Positions 8,848 through 18,410 of a DNA stretch of 64,000 nt are shown here, piece by piece. The notes below the pieces were generated by a model. The model worked only from the letters and a program-made list of their open reading frames with translations, had not been told where the DNA came from and made no database searches. The stretch is from NCBI RefSeq assembly GCF_000199675.1, contig NC_014960.1, positions 2,976,001 through 3,040,000 of the forward strand. The letters run 5' to 3'. The DNA comes from Anaerolinea thermophila UNI-1 (lineage in GTDB: Bacteria; Chloroflexota; Anaerolineae; Anaerolineales; Anaerolineaceae). Both the position numbers and the translations under genes were made by a program. Each line of letters begins with the position of its first letter. Position 1 is the stretch's first letter.

Positions 8848-9720
8848 CTACCCCTCCAGCGAAGTTGCCGTGCGCGGCAGAGCGCGCACCTGAAGCAAAA
8901 AAGCGCTTACCTTTGAGTCTTCTTCCTGAGGATAGGTCAAACCAAAGCGCTGTGCCACCACCTGCGCTGTATCACGGAAGAGATCGGCCATGGCAAACAG
9001 CGCGTTCCAGGTGCGCCGGGGGTCGGCATCGGCGTAGGTTGCCAGCAAGCGCGCCCAGCGTTCCGGCTCGAGATATTTGCGGTAGTACTTGCCCTCTTTG
9101 CCGGGGTTGACCTGAAAATCGGTGCGCATGCCGATATACCAGCGCAGAATGGCGAACAACTGCGCGCGGCAAACCTCCATCATGGCTTTGGCATAGGTGA
9201 TTTCCTCGCGCCACAAGCCTTTGGCAACGTATGTGCTGACCCACCAGAACTCGTTACAGCAGTCGGCAAACTGGCGCGGAGTGGGCGGCTTGGGCAGGTA
9301 ATCGCCTTCGTGCGGAGGCGGAAAGGGTTCGATGATGCCGTCCTTATCCAGCAACAGCACGCTCAAACTGTCGCGTCCGAGTTCAGACAAACGCTGAAGC
9401 GGGTGAATGGTGAGGTCAATGCGGTTGCCGTCGGTGAACTGCATGAGATAAACGTAAATATCGGTGGAAGATTCCTCCACGGGGTAGCCCATCTCTTCGG
9501 GGACTTGAACAATCATCAGATCGCCGAAGCAGCGCATCCAACTCCGATCCTGTTTAAACGGCGCATCATCGGTGACCACAAAGACGATATCGAAGTCCTG
9601 AAAGAAATCGCGCGGGGCATTGGGGTTGGCGCGCGATCCGTTGAGAATCACCGCCCGCACACGCTCGTCGTTGCGGGCAAAGGTGAGAATCAAATCCATC
9701 ATTTCCTGTTCGGTGCGCAT
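8848..9720 (-). CDS. Aminoglycoside 6-adenylyltransferase-like nucleotidyltransferase
   Basis: 290 residues. The N-terminal Pol-beta-type domain has the nucleotidyltransferase motif GSRAN (about 28-32) followed by FFQDFDIVFVV, giving the paired Asp that bind magnesium. A third acidic strand follows (NRIDLTIHP). The helical C-terminal region with DCCNEFWWVS and FQVNPGKEGKYYRKYL is characteristic of the AadE/ANT(6) family. Characterised members adenylate streptomycin, but many chromosomal homologues in soil and anaerobic bacteria have unproven substrates. Real resistance cannot be claimed from sequence. It is monocistronic and divergent from the membrane-protein gene at 9807. Confidence 0.85.
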   Translation of the reverse strand: MRTEQEMMDLILTFARNDERVRAVILNGSRANPNAPRDFFQDFDIVFVVTDDAPFKQDRSWMRCFGDLMIVQVPEEMGYPVEESSTDIYVYLMQFTDGNRIDLTIHPLQRLSELGRDSLSVLLLDKDGIIEPFPPPHEGDYLPKPPTPRQFADCCNEFWWVSTYVAKGLWREEITYAKAMMEVCRAQLFAILRWYIGMRTDFQVNPGKEGKYYRKYLEPERWARLLATYADADPRRTWNALFAMADLFRDTAQVVAQRFGLTYPQEEDSKVSAFLLQVRALPRTATSLEG

Positions 9721-9806
9721 GGCGTTGTCCTCCTCTGAAAGGATACTACGGGACTTGCCAGCATGGAAGACAAAAGGGATGTGATAGAATCACCCTGTTT
9801 GCGCCT

Positions 9807-11840
9807 ATGCTGAAGATTCGCTTCTCCCGTTCATGGCTTTTTCCCCTTGCCCTGCTGGCGGTGAGCATCCTTGCCTACGGATTGCAAGCCCCCTGGCTGG
9901 GGTACTATCTGGATGACTGGATTATCCTCGCCGCCTATCACTCCCATGGGGCGCAGGGACTGATGGAATATGCCTTTCTGGGGAACCGCCCATTGGTCTT
10001 CTGGTTGTGGTGGCTGGGATTCCAAATCCTCGGCGAAGCCCCCCTGGGCTGGCAGTTGTGGGCACTGCTCTGGCGCTGGGTGACGGTGGTTACCGCCTGG
10101 CAGGTCTTGCAGTTGCTCTGGCAGAATCATCCGCGCCGTAACGCGGCAATGGCTTTGCTCTTTGCCGTGTATCCGCTCTTCAAACAGCAACCCACGGCGC
10201 TGACTTACAGTTTCCACTGGATTTGCTTCTCCCTGTACTTCGTTTCTCTGATTGCCATGATTCGCGCCGCCCGGAGCCGCTCACATTATCTATTTCTGTC
10301 ATGGTCGGTAGCGGGAGTGCTGACAGGCGCGGTGCAGATGTTTTCGCAGGAATTTTTTGTCGGGCTGGAGTTGATGCGCCCGCTGGTGCTGTTCTTCGCC
10401 CTGGAAGGGGAACTTCCCTTCCGTCAACGGCTCAAGCGCACGCTGATTCAGGTTCTCCCGTATGTCCTTCTGCTGGGCGGATTTGTGCTGTGGCGCTTGC
10501 ACTTCATGCCCACACCGGGCAGTGACCGCAATACCCCGGTCATCCTGCTCAACCTGATGACTTCTCCCATCCCCACCCTGCTCACCCTGGTCAGCCGGGC
10601 GATGCAGGACATCGTCGAGGGGATGATCAGGGGTTGGACGCAGACGGTTGTGCCTTCTGCTTTTGCCTTCCAGCCCATCTCCAATCTGCTGGCTTGGGGC
10701 ATTGCCCTGATCAGTGGAGTCATCGCCGCGCTGGCTTTGCGAAAAATTTCGGACTCACCTTCTTCTGGAAGCCAATGGCATCTTCAAGCCCTGCTTCTCG
10801 GCGGGGCAGCACTGCTGGGCGGATTTGCCCCCGGCTGGGCAATCGGGCGCTTCATCACCGATACCGGCACGCTCTACAACGACCGTTTTGGACTGGCAGC
10901 CATGTTCGGAGCATCTATCCTGCTGGTGGCTTTTCTGGATTGGGCACTGCGTCCTGGAAAGCCGCAGAGGATTCTGGTGAGTCTGCTCATCGGGCTGGCA
11001 ACGGCCCAGCAAGCCCGCACGGCTACGCTGTACCGCTGGTCATGGGAAGAACAGCGACAGATTTTCTGGCAGTTAAAATGGCGCGCACCGGACATTCAGC
11101 CCTACACTGCCGTGTTTGGCAATGGCGCGCTGGCGCAGTTTATGGGGTCGTGGGCAAATATTTCAGCGATGAACTTGCTTTATTTCCAAGACATTCCCGA
11201 CCCGGCTTATACCTGGTATTTTGACCTGTACCGCTATCCCGTTGCACGCTTCGTCGAGGAAAAGGGCGAAATTACCGACGAGAAAAACTTTCTGGAGTAT
11301 CGCGCGCCGGCAAGCCAGAGTGTGGTCATCGTCAATGATGTGGTGGAGAATCAATGCCTCTGGCTGGTCTCTGAAGCCGACCGGCACAATCCTTACCTGG
11401 AAGAAATCGTGCGCACGGCACTGCCTCTCTCCGATCTTTCCCGCATTCTACCGGAGGGAACCTCTCCCGTTCCCACAGAAATCTTTGGTGCAGAACCGCC
11501 CAAAGACTGGTGCTGGTACTACCAGAAAGCCCGGCTGGCAGAGCAACACAGCGACTGGCAAGCCATGATGGATTTATGGGATGAAGCCAGTCTGCAGGGT
11601 TATAGCCCGCACAATGAACCGGAGATGGTGCCTTTCATCCTGGCGGCGGCACATACCGGCAACTGGGACAAAGCACTGGAATTCACCGACAAAGCCTACT
11701 ACCCCTCTTTTGTGATGCACGATTACCTGTGCACCACCTGGCGGCGCATCCGCGATGAAGTGCCCGATTCGCCGGAAAAGCAAGAAGCCCTGCAACAAGC
11801 CATTGCCGATTTCGACTGCTTGAGTATCATTCGCCCGTAA
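9807..11840 (+). CDS. Large polytopic membrane protein, function unknown
   Basis: 677 residues. About 10-12 hydrophobic helices fill the first 400 residues, and a soluble C-terminal domain of about 270 residues follows. An early acidic motif (YYLDDWIIL, near residue 33) sits just after the first helix. That resembles the extracytoplasmic Asp of GT-C glycosyltransferases such as ArnT/PMT relatives, and C-terminal soluble domains are also common there. This supports, but does not prove, a role in transferring a lipid-linked sugar. No other family motif is recognised. It is convergent with bacterioferritin. Confidence 0.7.
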   Translation: MLKIRFSRSWLFPLALLAVSILAYGLQAPWLGYYLDDWIILAAYHSHGAQGLMEYAFLGNRPLVFWLWWLGFQILGEAPLGWQLWALLWRWVTVVTAWQVLQLLWQNHPRRNAAMALLFAVYPLFKQQPTALTYSFHWICFSLYFVSLIAMIRAARSRSHYLFLSWSVAGVLTGAVQMFSQEFFVGLELMRPLVLFFALEGELPFRQRLKRTLIQVLPYVLLLGGFVLWRLHFMPTPGSDRNTPVILLNLMTSPIPTLLTLVSRAMQDIVEGMIRGWTQTVVPSAFAFQPISNLLAWGIALISGVIAALALRKISDSPSSGSQWHLQALLLGGAALLGGFAPGWAIGRFITDTGTLYNDRFGLAAMFGASILLVAFLDWALRPGKPQRILVSLLIGLATAQQARTATLYRWSWEEQRQIFWQLKWRAPDIQPYTAVFGNGALAQFMGSWANISAMNLLYFQDIPDPAYTWYFDLYRYPVARFVEEKGEITDEKNFLEYRAPASQSVVIVNDVVENQCLWLVSEADRHNPYLEEIVRTALPLSDLSRILPEGTSPVPTEIFGAEPPKDWCWYYQKARLAEQHSDWQAMMDLWDEASLQGYSPHNEPEMVPFILAAAHTGNWDKALEFTDKAYYPSFVMHDYLCTTWRRIRDEVPDSPEKQEALQQAIADFDCLSIIRP

Positions 11841-11868
11841 AAAAAACCGCCCCAGCGATGCGGGGCGG
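11841..11868 (-). terminator. Terminator between convergent genes
   Basis: CCGCCCC (11847-11853) pairs with GGGGCGG (11862-11868). On the minus strand the hairpin is followed by eight or more T, so it mainly ends the bacterioferritin transcript. It directly abuts the stop of the rightward membrane-protein gene. Confidence 0.85.
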
Positions 11869-11888
11869 CGAGAACGGGCAGGTTCTCT

Positions 11889-12359
11889 TCAGTCCTCCAG
11901 TTGCTGGCTGAGGTAGTTTTCCAGCCCCATCTGGCGGATCTGATCCAGTTGGGCTTCCAGCCAGTCAATGTGATCCTCTTCATCGTTCAAAATGCTTTCC
12001 AGCAGGGCGCGCGAGCCGTTATCGCCCTCTTCCACACACAAGCGCACGGCTTGATTGTAAGCCTTGACGGCGTCCGCCTCGGAAGCGTGGTCTTTCTCCA
12101 GCATTTCGGCAACGGTTGCGCCAATGTGCATGGGGTTTAACTGGCTGACCACCGGCATGCCTTCCAGGAACAAAATGCGCCCGATGAGTTTTTCGGCATG
12201 TTTCATCTCGTCAATGGCGCGTTTCTCGATGACTTTGTGCAAGCGGTCAAAGCCCCAGTTAGCGCACATTTCAGAGTGCAGGATGTACTGATTGATCGCG
12301 GTCAGTTCATCTGCCAGCAGAGCATTGAGGGTTTTCAAAACGCTTTCTTTGCCTTTCAT
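11889..12359 (-). CDS. bfr: Bacterioferritin
   Basis: 156 residues, the standard length. Bacterioferritin forms a 24-subunit shell that oxidises Fe(II) at a di-iron ferroxidase centre and stores the mineral, with haem at subunit interfaces. Visible here are the first-helix Glu in LLADELTAINQY, the central ExxH in DEMKHAE with the Met used as haem ligand in Bfr, the ERILFLEGMP-like segment, and the C-terminal NDEEDHIDWLE with the second ExxH-type ligand pair. The ferroxidase ligands and haem Met appear intact. It lies 10 nt after the DinB-like gene and probably shares its transcript. Confidence 0.95.
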   Translation of the reverse strand: MKGKESVLKTLNALLADELTAINQYILHSEMCANWGFDRLHKVIEKRAIDEMKHAEKLIGRILFLEGMPVVSQLNPMHIGATVAEMLEKDHASEADAVKAYNQAVRLCVEEGDNGSRALLESILNDEEDHIDWLEAQLDQIRQMGLENYLSQQLED

Positions 12360-12369
12360 GGTTTACCTC

Positions 12370-13065
12370 CTACAGCAGTTCCACAATATGTCCGATATGA
12401 TCCATTTCGTGCCAAAGAGCACGGCGCAGTAGTTTGCGCGGGCTCCACAGTTCGCCATCCACACCCAGCACTTGTTTTGAGCCAGCCAGAGAAGGCAACA
12501 CCTCCATCAAACGCTGGCGCACCACCTCCAGCCGCTGGAAAGGATCTTTGGGCAGAGACGAACGCTCGCCCATCAACCCAAAGCGGTTGAGATACCACCA
12601 CTCGGCAGTAGCCACATGCGCCAGAATGCCGCGGATGCTCCAGCGCTGTCCTTCGTAGGTCTGATCAAGTTTTTCGGCGGGCAAATCGCGCACAATGGCA
12701 AGGAGATCGGCTCGGCTCCAGGAGAGCAAATCCAAGCCGTGCCTGACCTCTTCTTCAGTCAATGGACGCCAATCATCGCGGAAGAAGGAATTGATTTCTA
12801 ACCCTTCGGGCACCACTTCAAAGGCTTCATTGATGCAGTACACTTCCCAGGTTTCCACCAGACGCAAATCCAGGTGGCTCATGTTCAGGCGCGGCTCTCC
12901 GGCATGGCGGTTGACCCAATGCTCATAGCGCACCAGTGCCTGCGGCATATTGAGCAGAGCTTCACTGCCATCTCTGCCATAGGCAAATGCGCCGGGGTAA
13001 TCCAGCGCCCAGGCAATCGAACGGCGACTTTCAAAACCGTTTTCCAGTCCAATGCGAATCAACAT
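12370..13065 (-). CDS. DinB-like four-helix protein
   Basis: 231 residues from the ATG at 13065, which has GGAGG upstream; the longer reading frame to 13107 lacks such a site. The C-terminal part (about 95-230) matches the DinB_2/YfiT-like four-helix fold: a helix with SWSRADLLAIVRDLP, then WSIRGILAHVATAEWWYLNR with the metal-type His, and a final His-containing helix RRALWHEMDHIGHI. The N-terminal 90 residues are an extra alpha/beta segment of unknown role. DinB-fold proteins include thiol-dependent transferases and stress proteins, but the substrate cannot be named. It is followed at once by bfr, so an oxidative-stress role is plausible. Confidence 0.75.
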   Translation of the reverse strand: MLIRIGLENGFESRRSIAWALDYPGAFAYGRDGSEALLNMPQALVRYEHWVNRHAGEPRLNMSHLDLRLVETWEVYCINEAFEVVPEGLEINSFFRDDWRPLTEEEVRHGLDLLSWSRADLLAIVRDLPAEKLDQTYEGQRWSIRGILAHVATAEWWYLNRFGLMGERSSLPKDPFQRLEVVRQRLMEVLPSLAGSKQVLGVDGELWSPRKLLRRALWHEMDHIGHIVELL

Positions 13066-13146
13066 GGGAAGCCTCCATCCATCATTATAGCATAACTTTT
13101 TATACAATCCCGTAGAGAGTGGGATGATTTTGTCGTGGTGGAAATG

Positions 13147-15480
13147 TCAGGCGTTCTTCGGTTCTAAATACGCCACTGCATAGGATTTCTCATCGCTCAT
13201 CACCAGACGCAGATGATGTCCGGGACGGAAATCTGCTACACGAATGAGGCGCAGAGCAGGCAGAATGCGCGCATCCACCTGAATGAACTGTTCCACGCGG
13301 TTGGGCGAACCATCGAAAAAGCGGCGGTTGAAGACGCTCTGAGGATCATCCAGCACAATTGCCAGCGGGTAAATTTGAGACTCGATCAAGTCCTGGAAGA
13401 AGTGCGTCCCCAAAGAAGGTTCGGGCGCGCTTCCTACCCCCTGCCCGGAAAGTTCCACCAGCGCGCGGGTGTGGTAGATATCGCCGTAGTTGACTGGCAC
13501 CCCCAAATCGGAGTTGGCGCTTCCCCAGCGTCCGGGACCCACACAGATGAAACGCTCGTTCTCCAGCACGGCGTTCAGGCGGGCAATGGTGCGCACCAGC
13601 AGATTGCGCAGGTCCATACTTTCCAGCTGGAAGTAGCCTTCCGGCGGGACGTACAGCACATAATCAATTCCCGAAACCACCCCTTCCGGCACCACAAAGC
13701 GTGTCGAGAAGATGATATCTTCCGGTTGCAAATTAACCGGCAAACTGACGACCTCGGTGGGCATCAGACTGGACTGCGGGCGGCACTGCAGAATGGTAAT
13801 ACAAAGGTGCGGCTGAGTATGATCGGCATATTCGATGTTCAACGTAAATTCAAGATCCACCGGAGAATGGTAGTTTTTTTCCAGCGTCTTGAGGATATGG
13901 CGCATCTTCTCGGCAAAGTCGGTGCGCTTGAGCAATTCCTCAAAGGTGATCACCAGATGCCGCGGCGTGACATCCAGCAAAGCACTGCGCAGAGACTCAA
14001 AATAGCCGTCACGATCCACCTGCGCCAGATAGCGCAGAGGCGGGTAGCGCGCATCCAGCACCTCATGAACAGGCAAAGACTTGAAGACGTTATCCTCCAG
14101 GTCAATCAGGTCCACATACTGTTGAGAATAGCGGCGCACCTGTTTCGGGTCGGTCGAAGGGCGCAACAACGGATGACTGAGCGCCACCAGGCGGGGATAA
14201 TCGTTGCCCACACGGTCCACCGCGCGCGTTCCCAGTCCCCACACCAACCGCACGAAGCCATCCTCGCGGCGAATTTGCGGCGCCCAGCGGTACAGGTTGC
14301 GGCTGAATGCCACGCCGGCGGCGTGTGGCATGAAATAGCGCCCGTAACGCTCACCTTCCACCACCTGAAGCAGAATTGCCATGCGCTCATCATAGTCCTG
14401 CAGGCGTTTGCTGCGCCGGTAGAGCAATGCCCCCGGGTTAAGCGTAGAGGCGTACACACGGGTAATGCCGCGCACCAATTCGCGCAGGTTCTGCTCTACA
14501 TCGCCCTGATTGGGCAGGAAGACGCTCTCGTACTTCCCGGCAAACGAAGTGCCGAAGTTGTCTTCCAGCAAACTGGATGAGCGCACGATAAGCGGCTTTT
14601 TGCCAATACGCGCCAGCAAATCGCGCAGGTGGTCCAGAATATCTACCGGAAATTGTCCGGACTCAAAGTCGCGCACAATTTGCGGGTAGTCGGTGCGCAT
14701 TTCCTCTTCGCTCTTGTACTTCTGGTCGTTCCAGCGCACCAGATTGTTGACGGTCATGAAGGTATAGAAGACATCCGAGCCGATGAAGTACGAATCCGGC
14801 ACGTTGAGGCACTCCAGAATCTCGGGGTCACCCGAAGAGCGCAGAATGCGCAGTGCCAGCAACATGCCTGCGGCTTTACCGCCGATGCGTCCGGTGCCAA
14901 TTTTGCGACGGCGAATTTCCGCCAGATCCTCTACCGTAAACCACTGCTTGGCAACGTCCAGGTAGCCCAGTTGGTCGCTGATGAGGGTGCGGATGATGAC
15001 CACCTTGTTCTCTTTCAGGCGGGCTTCCAGGGGAGCGCGCTGTTCCGGCGGCATGGATTCAATGCGGAAGGCTTCCTCGAAGACCAGTTCGAGCGGCGCA
15101 AGTTCGGGGTTAAACGAAAGCGCCTGGTCTTCAAAGGTCACCCCGCGTTCGCGCAGCACCTCCCAAACCAGTTGCTCAAAGAGTTCGTAGGAAAGATATT
15201 GACTGAACAGATAATCGGTGTGATGATCGCGCACCCGCTGAAGGCGCAGTTCCCACATTTCGGCGGGTTCTTCGCCGTAGGGGTCGCGCAAGCCCTCCCA
15301 TTCCTGGGTCTGAATGGCTAGTGCACGGGCTTGTTCTTCAAATTCAAGCGGGGTGATGATGCCCCGCTCGAAAAGTTCGCGGCGCATGCGCGCCCGAATG
15401 CGCCCCGCCAGCACCGGGTACTGACACAATGCTAGATAGATACGGAACTGCCGTCCCGGGTGCGAGCCGTGCGTGACCAT
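13147..15480 (-). CDS. PEP/pyruvate-binding domain protein (PPDK_N-like), lacking phosphohistidine domain
   Basis: 777 residues. The central segment (about 190-420) resembles the ATP/pyruvate-binding N-terminal domain of PEP synthase and pyruvate phosphate dikinase: RIGGKAAGML, then RSSSLLEDNFGTSFAGKYES and later VWGLG. The remaining 350 or so residues do not show the phosphohistidine swivel motif or the TIM-barrel PEP-binding domain. It therefore should not run the full PEP synthase reaction. The first 190 residues are helical and specific to this protein. It is the last gene of a leftward run with dnaN and the UbiB-like kinase. A phosphotransfer or regulatory role is possible; I do not assign one. 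Confidence 0.8.
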   Translation of the reverse strand: MVTHGSHPGRQFRIYLALCQYPVLAGRIRARMRRELFERGIITPLEFEEQARALAIQTQEWEGLRDPYGEEPAEMWELRLQRVRDHHTDYLFSQYLSYELFEQLVWEVLRERGVTFEDQALSFNPELAPLELVFEEAFRIESMPPEQRAPLEARLKENKVVIIRTLISDQLGYLDVAKQWFTVEDLAEIRRRKIGTGRIGGKAAGMLLALRILRSSGDPEILECLNVPDSYFIGSDVFYTFMTVNNLVRWNDQKYKSEEEMRTDYPQIVRDFESGQFPVDILDHLRDLLARIGKKPLIVRSSSLLEDNFGTSFAGKYESVFLPNQGDVEQNLRELVRGITRVYASTLNPGALLYRRSKRLQDYDERMAILLQVVEGERYGRYFMPHAAGVAFSRNLYRWAPQIRREDGFVRLVWGLGTRAVDRVGNDYPRLVALSHPLLRPSTDPKQVRRYSQQYVDLIDLEDNVFKSLPVHEVLDARYPPLRYLAQVDRDGYFESLRSALLDVTPRHLVITFEELLKRTDFAEKMRHILKTLEKNYHSPVDLEFTLNIEYADHTQPHLCITILQCRPQSSLMPTEVVSLPVNLQPEDIIFSTRFVVPEGVVSGIDYVLYVPPEGYFQLESMDLRNLLVRTIARLNAVLENERFICVGPGRWGSANSDLGVPVNYGDIYHTRALVELSGQGVGSAPEPSLGTHFFQDLIESQIYPLAIVLDDPQSVFNRRFFDGSPNRVEQFIQVDARILPALRLIRVADFRPGHHLRLVMSDEKSYAVAYLEPKNA

Positions 15481-15495
15481 CTCACTCCTCTATGT

Positions 15496-16617
15496 TCAGC
15501 CCAGGTGCATGGGCATAATCACATGCTGGAAAGACTCATCGCCCACCGGTTGCAGGCGCGCCGGAGAGCGGTTGTCGTTGGTCTGCAGGACCAGGTTGGG
15601 CGTCTTGATGACTTCCAGAGCCTCGCGCAGGAATTTGACGTTGAAGGCAATCGCCAGCGTGGGACCTTCAATGTTGGCATCCACCAGCGACTCGTTGGCA
15701 CCGGTCTCTTCAGATTGAGCAGAGATTTCAATCTGCCCGGGTCGGTCATCGAACTTCTGCAAGTGCAGGCGCACCACCCCATTGCCCATGCGGGCAATAA
15801 TCTCCGCCTGTTTGACGGCTTTGAGCAGGGCTTCGGTGGAGACAATGGTGTGAGTCTTGTACGAGCGCGGCAGGATGACCTTGTAGTCGGGGAAATTGCC
15901 GTCAATCAACTGCGAGGTAAGTTGCAGGTTTTCCATCTGGAAAACCACCTGACCGCGTCCGGGCGGAACGATGAGACGCACTTCACCCTCCTGCGCAATG
16001 CGCGCCAGTTCCTGCAGAGCGCGAGCAGGAATGATGACGGAAATAGGCTGAGCAACCGGCTCGCTCAGACGCATCTGACGCACCGAGATACGGAAACCAT
16101 CCGTGGCTGCCAGCGAAATTTCATCACCGCTGATGACCATCTGCACCCCCTGCAAGACGGGTCGGGCTTCCTCGGTAGATGCTGCAAAGGCAACCTGCTG
16201 AATCATCTCTTTGAAGTCGGCGACCGGCAAAAGCACACCGTGGTCGCTGTCCACCGCCGGAACGGGCGGAAATTCCGCCGCATCAATGCCCTTCAATTCG
16301 GTGGAAGAAGAACCGCATTTGACAGAGAGCGCCATCGAACGCGGATTGACCGCCAGATGAATCATCTCGTTGGGCAGGGTGCCAATTAAGTCGGCAAACA
16401 GGCGGGCAGGCACGGTAATGGAACCTTCTTCCTGAATTTGTGCGCCCAGCCAGCAGGAAATTCCCAGTTCCAGATTGGTGGCTGCCAGGCGTAAACGTCC
16501 TTCATCGGTCGCCAGCAGGACATTTCCCAGCACGGGCAGAGTGCTCCGCGGTGCAACCGCTCGAGAAACCAGACCCAGTCCATGCGCCAGATGCTGTTGC
16601 GATACCGTAACCTTCAT
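15496..16617 (-). CDS. dnaN: DNA polymerase III beta sliding clamp
   Basis: 373 residues from the ATG at 16617 (MKVTVSQQHL), which has GGAGAGGG at correct spacing. The longer start at 16632 would overlap that ribosome site. The three beta-clamp domains are visible: residues 1-120 (LPVLGNVLL and TNLELGISCW), 125-245 (GRPVLQGV-like and TDGFRISVR) and 250-373 (PDYKVILPRS, ending VIMPMHLG, the usual IMPMR-type C-terminus). The clamp is a dimeric ring that tethers replicative and repair polymerases to DNA. Here dnaN is not beside dnaA but between a UbiB-like kinase and a PEP-binding-domain gene, which is unusual. A second dnaN copy elsewhere cannot be excluded. Confidence 0.95.
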   Translation of the reverse strand: MKVTVSQQHLAHGLGLVSRAVAPRSTLPVLGNVLLATDEGRLRLAATNLELGISCWLGAQIQEEGSITVPARLFADLIGTLPNEMIHLAVNPRSMALSVKCGSSSTELKGIDAAEFPPVPAVDSDHGVLLPVADFKEMIQQVAFAASTEEARPVLQGVQMVISGDEISLAATDGFRISVRQMRLSEPVAQPISVIIPARALQELARIAQEGEVRLIVPPGRGQVVFQMENLQLTSQLIDGNFPDYKVILPRSYKTHTIVSTEALLKAVKQAEIIARMGNGVVRLHLQKFDDRPGQIEISAQSEETGANESLVDANIEGPTLAIAFNVKFLREALEVIKTPNLVLQTNDNRSPARLQPVGDESFQHVIMPMHLG

Positions 16618-16676
16618 GATGACCCTCTCCATCGAATTGGTGAGAATGTATGTTCAAAGTATATCAAAAAACCGGA

Positions 16677-18395
16677 TTAACGGGGTCGATTCCAGAACAT
16701 GGAGATGAGCAATCCAATAGACACACCCAACACCAGGAAAAGCGCACCGCCCAGCAAAATACGCGTCCAGTCACCTGTGGGAGACATTGCCAGCAGAAAC
16801 GCCAGTGCCACAATCAGCGCCGCCAGCAGGATGCCAAAAACCAGGTAAATGAAGAGACGATGAACCTGTGTCATGAAACGTTCTGCCCCGGCAATTTGCA
16901 GAGGGAGCGGCTCACGGCGTTCCAGGTCTTCCAGCATTTGTAATCCGGTACGCGGCAGGGCACGGATAAACTGCTCCCATTCCATGCCCATTTGCAATCC
17001 CTGTTCCAACCAGGCACGGTTGGGCAGGAACATCTCCAGAGTGAGTTTTTGCACGTAAGGCTCGGAGACGGCAAAAACATCGAAATCGGGGTCTAACTGC
17101 AACCCGATGCCCTCCATCATCGCCAGTGTTTTGCCCAGCAACCACAAATTGGAAGGCAACCGCAGATGATGACGGAACATGATGGGGGTCACTTCTTCAA
17201 TGACCTCGCGGGCGCGGATTTCCTTGAGTGGCAAATTCGCATACTTCATCAGAAGGCGGTTGATATCCAGCGCTAACTGTTTGCGGTTGACATGCACATC
17301 CGCGGCACCCATACGAATCAACTGATCCACAATGCCCTCGGCATCCAGCCTGACCGAGACGATGTAAAGGCGCACCAGGTCGGCGCGGTCGCACTCGCGC
17401 AAAAAACCCACCATGCCGAAATCCATCGCGCCAATCACCTCACCGGGCAGGATGACAAAATTTCCCGGATGCGGGTCGGCGTGGAAAAAGCCATCTTCCA
17501 GCACTTCCTTAATTACAATGCGGGCGCTGTTGAGGGCAATGCGTTTCAGATCGTAGCCCTCGGCACGCAGGCGGTCAAACTGGTCAATCTTGATGCCGTT
17601 AAGATATTCCATCACCAGCAGACGCTGAGTGGTGTACTGCCAATACACTTCAGGGATATGCAGATAAGGCTCTCCGGCAAAGTTGCGGCGGAAACGTTCC
17701 GCATTGCGGGCTTCGCGGCGATAATCCAGTTCGTTGCGCAGGGTAAAGGCAAACTCATCCACCACGCCGACAAAGTCATAATACTGACCTAAACGGGTAC
17801 CGGCAACCCGCCGCGCCCAGGCGGTGAGGATATCCAGATCCACCTTGACCTGCCGCGGGACGCCGGGACGCTGGACTTTAAGCACCACCTCTTTGCCGTC
17901 GTACAGGCGGGCAAAATGTACCTGCGCCAGCGAGGCGCTTGCCAGCGGTTGAGGGTCAATCCAGGCAAACACGTCCTCCAGTGGTCTGCCCAGTTCCTGC
18001 TCGATGACCGGGCGAATCACCTCCCAGGGCAGAGGCGGCACGCTATCCTGCAGGCGCGAGAGTTCGCGGATAAACTCCGGGGGGAGCAAATCGGGTCTGG
18101 TTGAAAGGATTTGTCCCAGTTTAATAAAGGTGACGCCCAACTCTTCCAGTGCCAGGCGCAGATGCAGCGCCACTTCATCGGGCATGGAAGGCGCGGCAAC
18201 ACTCCCGGCGGGCAAACGCAGGAAACGCCGGATGGGCGCCCACTGCGGATCCAGGCGGGCAAACAGGAACTCCAGCCCATGATTGAGCAGTACCCGCACA
18301 ATTTCGCGGTAGCGATGAAAGTGAAACTCAGGCAACAGAGGGAACAAGGCAACCCTCCCTGCCTTCATCATAGCAGGGAGAGGGATTTCCGGCAA
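16677..18395 (-). CDS. UbiB/ABC1-family atypical kinase (AarF-like)
   Basis: Up to 572 residues. The ABC1 kinase-like core runs from about 85 to 430. It includes KLGQILSTRPDLLP (the KxGQ motif unique to the family), an Ala-rich loop ASLAQVH in place of the usual P-loop, a lysine in VVLKVQRPG, the DPHPGN catalytic loop and the DFGMVG metal motif. Two hydrophobic helices at 505-560 anchor it in the membrane. UbiB-type proteins are ATPases/kinases that support isoprenoid-quinone synthesis or lipid homeostasis. The start is uncertain: the first 16 codons overlap a GC-rich hairpin, and TTG at 18347 with GGGAGGG upstream is a good alternative. It begins 15 nt after the response regulator gene. Confidence 0.9.
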   Translation of the reverse strand: MPEIPLPAMMKAGRVALFPLLPEFHFHRYREIVRVLLNHGLEFLFARLDPQWAPIRRFLRLPAGSVAAPSMPDEVALHLRLALEELGVTFIKLGQILSTRPDLLPPEFIRELSRLQDSVPPLPWEVIRPVIEQELGRPLEDVFAWIDPQPLASASLAQVHFARLYDGKEVVLKVQRPGVPRQVKVDLDILTAWARRVAGTRLGQYYDFVGVVDEFAFTLRNELDYRREARNAERFRRNFAGEPYLHIPEVYWQYTTQRLLVMEYLNGIKIDQFDRLRAEGYDLKRIALNSARIVIKEVLEDGFFHADPHPGNFVILPGEVIGAMDFGMVGFLRECDRADLVRLYIVSVRLDAEGIVDQLIRMGAADVHVNRKQLALDINRLLMKYANLPLKEIRAREVIEEVTPIMFRHHLRLPSNLWLLGKTLAMMEGIGLQLDPDFDVFAVSEPYVQKLTLEMFLPNRAWLEQGLQMGMEWEQFIRALPRTGLQMLEDLERREPLPLQIAGAERFMTQVHRLFIYLVFGILLAALIVALAFLLAMSPTGDWTRILLGGALFLVLGVSIGLLISMFWNRPR

Positions 18396-18410
18396 GACAC
18401 ATCGGCGATG

